Of a stretch of 64,000 nucleotides of DNA, positions 61,326 to 64,000 are shown in pieces. A program made the translations under genes and the position numbers. The notes below the pieces were generated by a model. It was not told the DNA's origin, did not search any database, and saw only the letters and a program-made list of their open reading frames with translations. The stretch is from positions 911,959 through 975,958 of the forward strand of contig NZ_JH584235.1 of assembly GCF_000241465.1 (NCBI RefSeq), read 5' to 3'. How positions within the stretch are numbered: the stretch's first letter is position 1; each line of letters opens with the position of its first letter. The DNA comes from Sphingomonas echinoides ATCC 14820 (GTDB lineage Bacteria; Pseudomonadota; Alphaproteobacteria; Sphingomonadales; Sphingomonadaceae).

Positions 61326-64000
61326 TCAGTCCAGATTCGGCCGCAGCCAGCGCGTGGCGGTCGCCAGATCGACCCCGCGCCGCTCGGCATAGTCTTCCAA
61401 CTGGTCCGGCCCGACGCGCGCCACACCGAAATATTCGGCTTGCGGATGCCCGAAATAGAAGCCTGACACCGCCGCCGTCGGCAGCATCGCGAAGCTGTCG
61501 GTCAGCGTGATGCCGGTTGCCTCGGTCGCGCCAAGCAGCTCGAACAGCATCGGCTTTTCGCTATGGTCGGGGCAGGCCGGATAGCCGGGTGCCGGACGGA
61601 TGCCGCGATAGTGCTCGCGGATCAGCGCTTCATTGGTGAGCTGCTCGCCCTCGGCATAGCCCCACAAGGTGGTGCGGACATGCTGGTGCATCCGCTCGGC
61701 AAACGCTTCGGCCAGACGGTCGGCCAGTGCCTTCAGCAGAATGTCCGAATAATCGTCATTGTCGGCCTTGAAGCGCGCGAGATGCGCCTCGATGCCGTGC
61801 CCCGCGGTCACCGCGAAACCGCCGATCCAATCGCCTGCGGGATCGATGAAATCGGCCAGGCACATATTGGCACGCCCCTCGCGCTTGGCGATCTGCTGGC
61901 GGAGGAAGGGCATTCTTATCTCCCTCTCCCCTTCAGGGGAGAGGGTCGGGGAGAGGGGCTGATCTGGATCATTAGACGGTACACCCGTTGCAGGTGCCCC
62001 CTCTCCCCAACCCTCTCCCCGGAGGGGAGAGGGAGAAGAAATCACCACATCATCGCCCTCGCGCCGGCACGGCCACAACCCTGCCACGCCCTTCGCCGTC
62101 AGCCATTTCTCCGCGATGATCTGGTCGAGCATCTTCTGCGCATCCTCGAACAGGTTACGCGCGCTTTCTCCGACGATTTCGTCATCAAGGATCGCGGGAT
62201 AATTGCCCGCCAATTCCCAGGCCCGGAAGAACGGCGTCCAGTCGATCAGCTCGCGCAAATCGGCCAAATCCCAGTCCTCGAACACATGCACGCCGGGCTG
62301 CTTGGGTGCCCCCGGCTTCAACGCCATGTCGGCAACAAAGCCATTGGCGCGCGCGGTCTCGATCGGAATCAGCTCGCTCTGCCCCTTATTGGCGCGCGCG
62401 ATGCGGACGGCTTCATATTCGTCCGAGGTCTTCTGCACGAATTCGTCGCGGATCGTGTCGCTGACCAGCGTCGAAGCCACGCCGACCGCACGGCTCGCGT
62501 CGAGCACATGCACCACCGGCCCTTTATAGGCAGGCGCGATGCGCAGCGCGGTGTGCACCTTGGAGGTGGTCGCCCCGCCGATCAGCAGCGGCATCGTCAT
62601 GCCGGCGCGCTGCATTTCCTCGGCCACCGTCACCATTTCGTCGAGCGAGGGCGTGATCAGCCCCGACAGGCCGATCATGTCGGCGTCATTCTCATTCGCG
62701 GCCTTGAGGATGTCCGACCAGGGCACCATCACCCCCATGTCGACCACATCGAAGCCGTTGCACTGCAACACCACGCCGACGATGTTCTTGCCGATATCAT
62801 GCACGTCGCCCTTCACGGTCGCCATGATGATCTTGCCCTTGCCGCGCGCGCCAGGCTCCTTCGCCGCCTCGATGAAGGGCAGCAAATGCGCCACCGCCTT
62901 CTTCATCACGCGGGCGCTCTTCACCACTTGCGGCAGGAACATCTTGCCCGATCCGAACAGGTCGCCGACGACGTTCATGCCGTCCATCAGCGGGCCTTCG
63001 ATCACCTCGATCGGGCGCGCGAAACCCTGACGGGCTTCCTCGGTATCCTCGACCACATGCAAGTCGATGCCCTTGACCAGCGCATATTCGAGCCGCTTGT
63101 TGACCGGCAGGCTGCGCCATTCCGCCGCCGCTTTCTCGGCCACCGCATCGGTGCCCTTGAAGCTCTCGGCAAGCGCGATCAGCCGCTCGGTCGCGCCCTC
63201 GTCGCGGTTGAGGATGACGTCCTCGCACGCCTCGCGCAGCTTGGGGTCGATCGCATCGTAAATGTCGAGCTGCCCGGCATTGACGATCGCCATGTCGAGC
63301 CCAGCGGGGATGGCGTAATAGAGGAACACCGAGTGCATCGCGCGGCGCACCGGCTCATTGCCGCGGAAGCTGAACGACAGGTTGGAGAGGCCGCCCGAGA
63401 TATGCGCATGCGGGCAGCGCGCCTTGATGTCGCGGCAGGCTTCAATGAAGTCCACGGCATAATTGTTATGCTCCTCAATCCCCGTCGCCACCGCGAAGAT
63501 GTTGGGATCGAAGATGATGTCTTCCGGCGGGAAGCCGATGCCCATCAGCAAATCATAGGCCCGCGCGCAAATCTCGAGCTTGCGCGCGCGCGTATCGGCC
63601 TGGCCAACGGTGTCGAACGCCATGACCACGACCGCCGCGCCATATTGCATGACCTTCTTGGCCTGGGCGAGGAACTGCTCTTCCCCCTCCTTCATGCTGA
63701 TCGAATTGACGATCGGCTTGCCGCTGACGCACTTCAGCCCGGCCTCAATCACCGACCATTTCGAGCTGTCGACCATGAACGGGATGCGCGCAATGTCGGG
63801 CTCGGCGGCGATCAGCTTGAGGAAAGTGACCATCGCATATTCGGCGTCGAGCAGGCCCTCATCCATGTTGATATCGAGCACCTGCGCGCCACTCTCAACC
63901 TGCTGCCGCGCAACCTCGACCGCCGCCGGGTAATCGCCCGCCATGATGAGCTTCTTGAAGCGCGCCGATCCGGTGACGTTGGTGCGCTCGCCGATGTTGA
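61326..64000 (-). CDS. metH: Cobalamin-dependent methionine synthase, missing N-terminus at window edge
   Basis: About 891 codons are visible; the 5' part lies beyond the window, beginning at [16 protein letters not shown]. In order: pterin-binding domain ([20 protein letters not shown]), the cap helices, the B12 domain with [12 protein letters not shown] and its cobalt-ligating His, then the C-terminal reactivation domain with [14 protein letters not shown]. It methylates homocysteine. Between the B12 domain and the reactivation domain a roughly 40-residue insertion ([15 protein letters not shown] and [13 protein letters not shown]) is not found in normal MetH and comes from a palindromic repeat. 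The reading frame is kept. Confidence 0.95.
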   Translation of the reverse strand, partial: NIGERTNVTGSARFKKLIMAGDYPAAVEVARQQVESGAQVLDINMDEGLLDAEYAMVTFLKLIAAEPDIARIPFMVDSSKWSVIEAGLKCVSGKPIVNSISMKEGEEQFLAQAKKVMQYGAAVVVMAFDTVGQADTRARKLEICARAYDLLMGIGFPPEDIIFDPNIFAVATGIEEHNNYAVDFIEACRDIKARCPHAHISGGLSNLSFSFRGNEPVRRAMHSVFLYYAIPAGLDMAIVNAGQLDIYDAIDPKLREACEDVILNRDEGATERLIALAESFKGTDAVAEKAAAEWRSLPVNKRLEYALVKGIDLHVVEDTEEARQGFARPIEVIEGPLMDGMNVVGDLFGSGKMFLPQVVKSARVMKKAVAHLLPFIEAAKEPGARGKGKIIMATVKGDVHDIGKNIVGVVLQCNGFDVVDMGVMVPWSDILKAANENDADMIGLSGLITPSLDEMVTVAEEMQRAGMTMPLLIGGATTSKVHTALRIAPAYKGPVVHVLDASRAVGVASTLVSDTIRDEFVQKTSDEYEAVRIARANKGQSELIPIETARANGFVADMALKPGAPKQPGVHVFEDWDLADLRELIDWTPFFRAWELAGNYPAILDDEIVGESARNLFEDAQKMLDQIIAEKWLTAKGVAGLWPCRREGDDVVISSPSPLRGEGWGEGAPATGVPSNDPDQPLSPTLSPEGEREIRMPFLRQQIAKREGRANMCLADFIDPAGDWIGGFAVTAGHGIEAHLARFKADNDDYSDILLKALADRLAEAFAERMHQHVRTTLWGYAEGEQLTNEALIREHYRGIRPAPGYPACPDHSEKPMLFELLGATEATGITLTDSFAMLPTAAVSGFYFGHPQAEYFGVARVGPDQLEDYAERRGVDLATATRWLRPNLD
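61922..62033. repeat. Palindromic repeat inserted in frame in metH
   Basis: 112 bp with two hairpins, CCCTCTCCCC/GGGGAGAGGG at 61922-61945 and again at 62011-62033. Matching sequence between them (GGTCGGGGAGAGGGG with CCCCTCTCCCCAACC) allows the whole element to fold as one large dyad. It lies in the metH coding strand without breaking the frame. Confidence 0.9.

Noticed and set aside
1..64000. CRISPR arrays, insertion sequences or prophage
   Set aside because: No regularly spaced repeats, transposase, integrase or phage structural genes were seen in any frame.

Overview
The window is a compact, high-GC (about two-thirds by eye) chromosomal segment that reads as an alphaproteobacterium of the Sphingomonadaceae (Sphingomonas or a close relative). 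This rests on a CtrA cell-cycle regulator whose promoter carries a CtrA box and GANTC sites, a PopZ-type (DUF2497) protein beside TolC and an isoaspartyl-methyltransferase paralogue, Flp-type pilins, a Sphingomonas-type threonine-nucleophile alkaline phosphatase, TonB/PepSY metal uptake genes and an ATP-grasp/alpha-E/transglutaminase cassette. I saw no prophage, insertion sequence, integrase, CRISPR array or rRNA operon. Most of the window is core chromosome with small accessory patches.

Layout. 1-4.9 kb: AraC regulator (cut by the window edge), ECF sigma with NrsF-type anti-sigma, serine acetyltransferase overlapping a class-I amidotransferase, and an RBBP9-like protein lacking its catalytic residues. 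4.9-10 kb: S9 peptidase, PopZ-like protein, TolC, PCMT-family methyltransferase. 10-14.9 kb: tRNA-Cys, then DUF2946, TonB receptor and PepSY protein (probably metal, perhaps copper, uptake), and MutT. 15-15.5 kb: two Flp pilins. 15.6-22.6 kb: accA, xerD, an unknown exported protein with a 45-residue membrane peptide, aroK-aroB, DUF2256 and an MHS transporter. 22.6-28.3 kb: a dispersed repeat, a 58-residue zinc-ribbon-like gene, a PTP-like phosphatase, DUF423, CPA2 antiporter, Fe-S scaffold-like protein, CvpA and RadA. 28.4-34.6 kb: NlpC/P60-like protein, GST, glycosyltransferase, DUF2218/PadR, rarA-yjbR-DUF429-like operon, tRNA-Thr. 34.7-39.5 kb: a four-gene MarR/OMF/EmrA/EmrB drug-efflux operon under an 18-bp palindromic operator. 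39.6-43.8 kb: RluA-type synthase, VanY-type peptidase, WrbA, pirin and LysR. 43.8-48.7 kb: ctrA, an AT-richer orphan CDI-immunity-like gene, repeats, amidohydrolase, threonine ammonia-lyase. 48.9-56.2 kb: Bpt, the ATP-grasp cassette, a GAF-like protein, an unknown gene with a CtrA box, DsbD. 56.3-64 kb: alkaline phosphatase, PhyH dioxygenase, beta-helix protein, P450, and metH (cut by the window edge).

No single locus is clearly an undescribed system. The observations I would follow first are: a palindromic repeat inserted in frame inside metH; the orphan CDI-immunity-like gene next to ctrA; two enzyme-fold proteins that appear to have lost their catalytic residues (RBBP9-like, and the transglutaminase of the ATP-grasp cassette); and CtrA-type boxes upstream of ctrA, an unknown gene and both pilins. 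All function calls come from reading motifs by eye; no database search was run.
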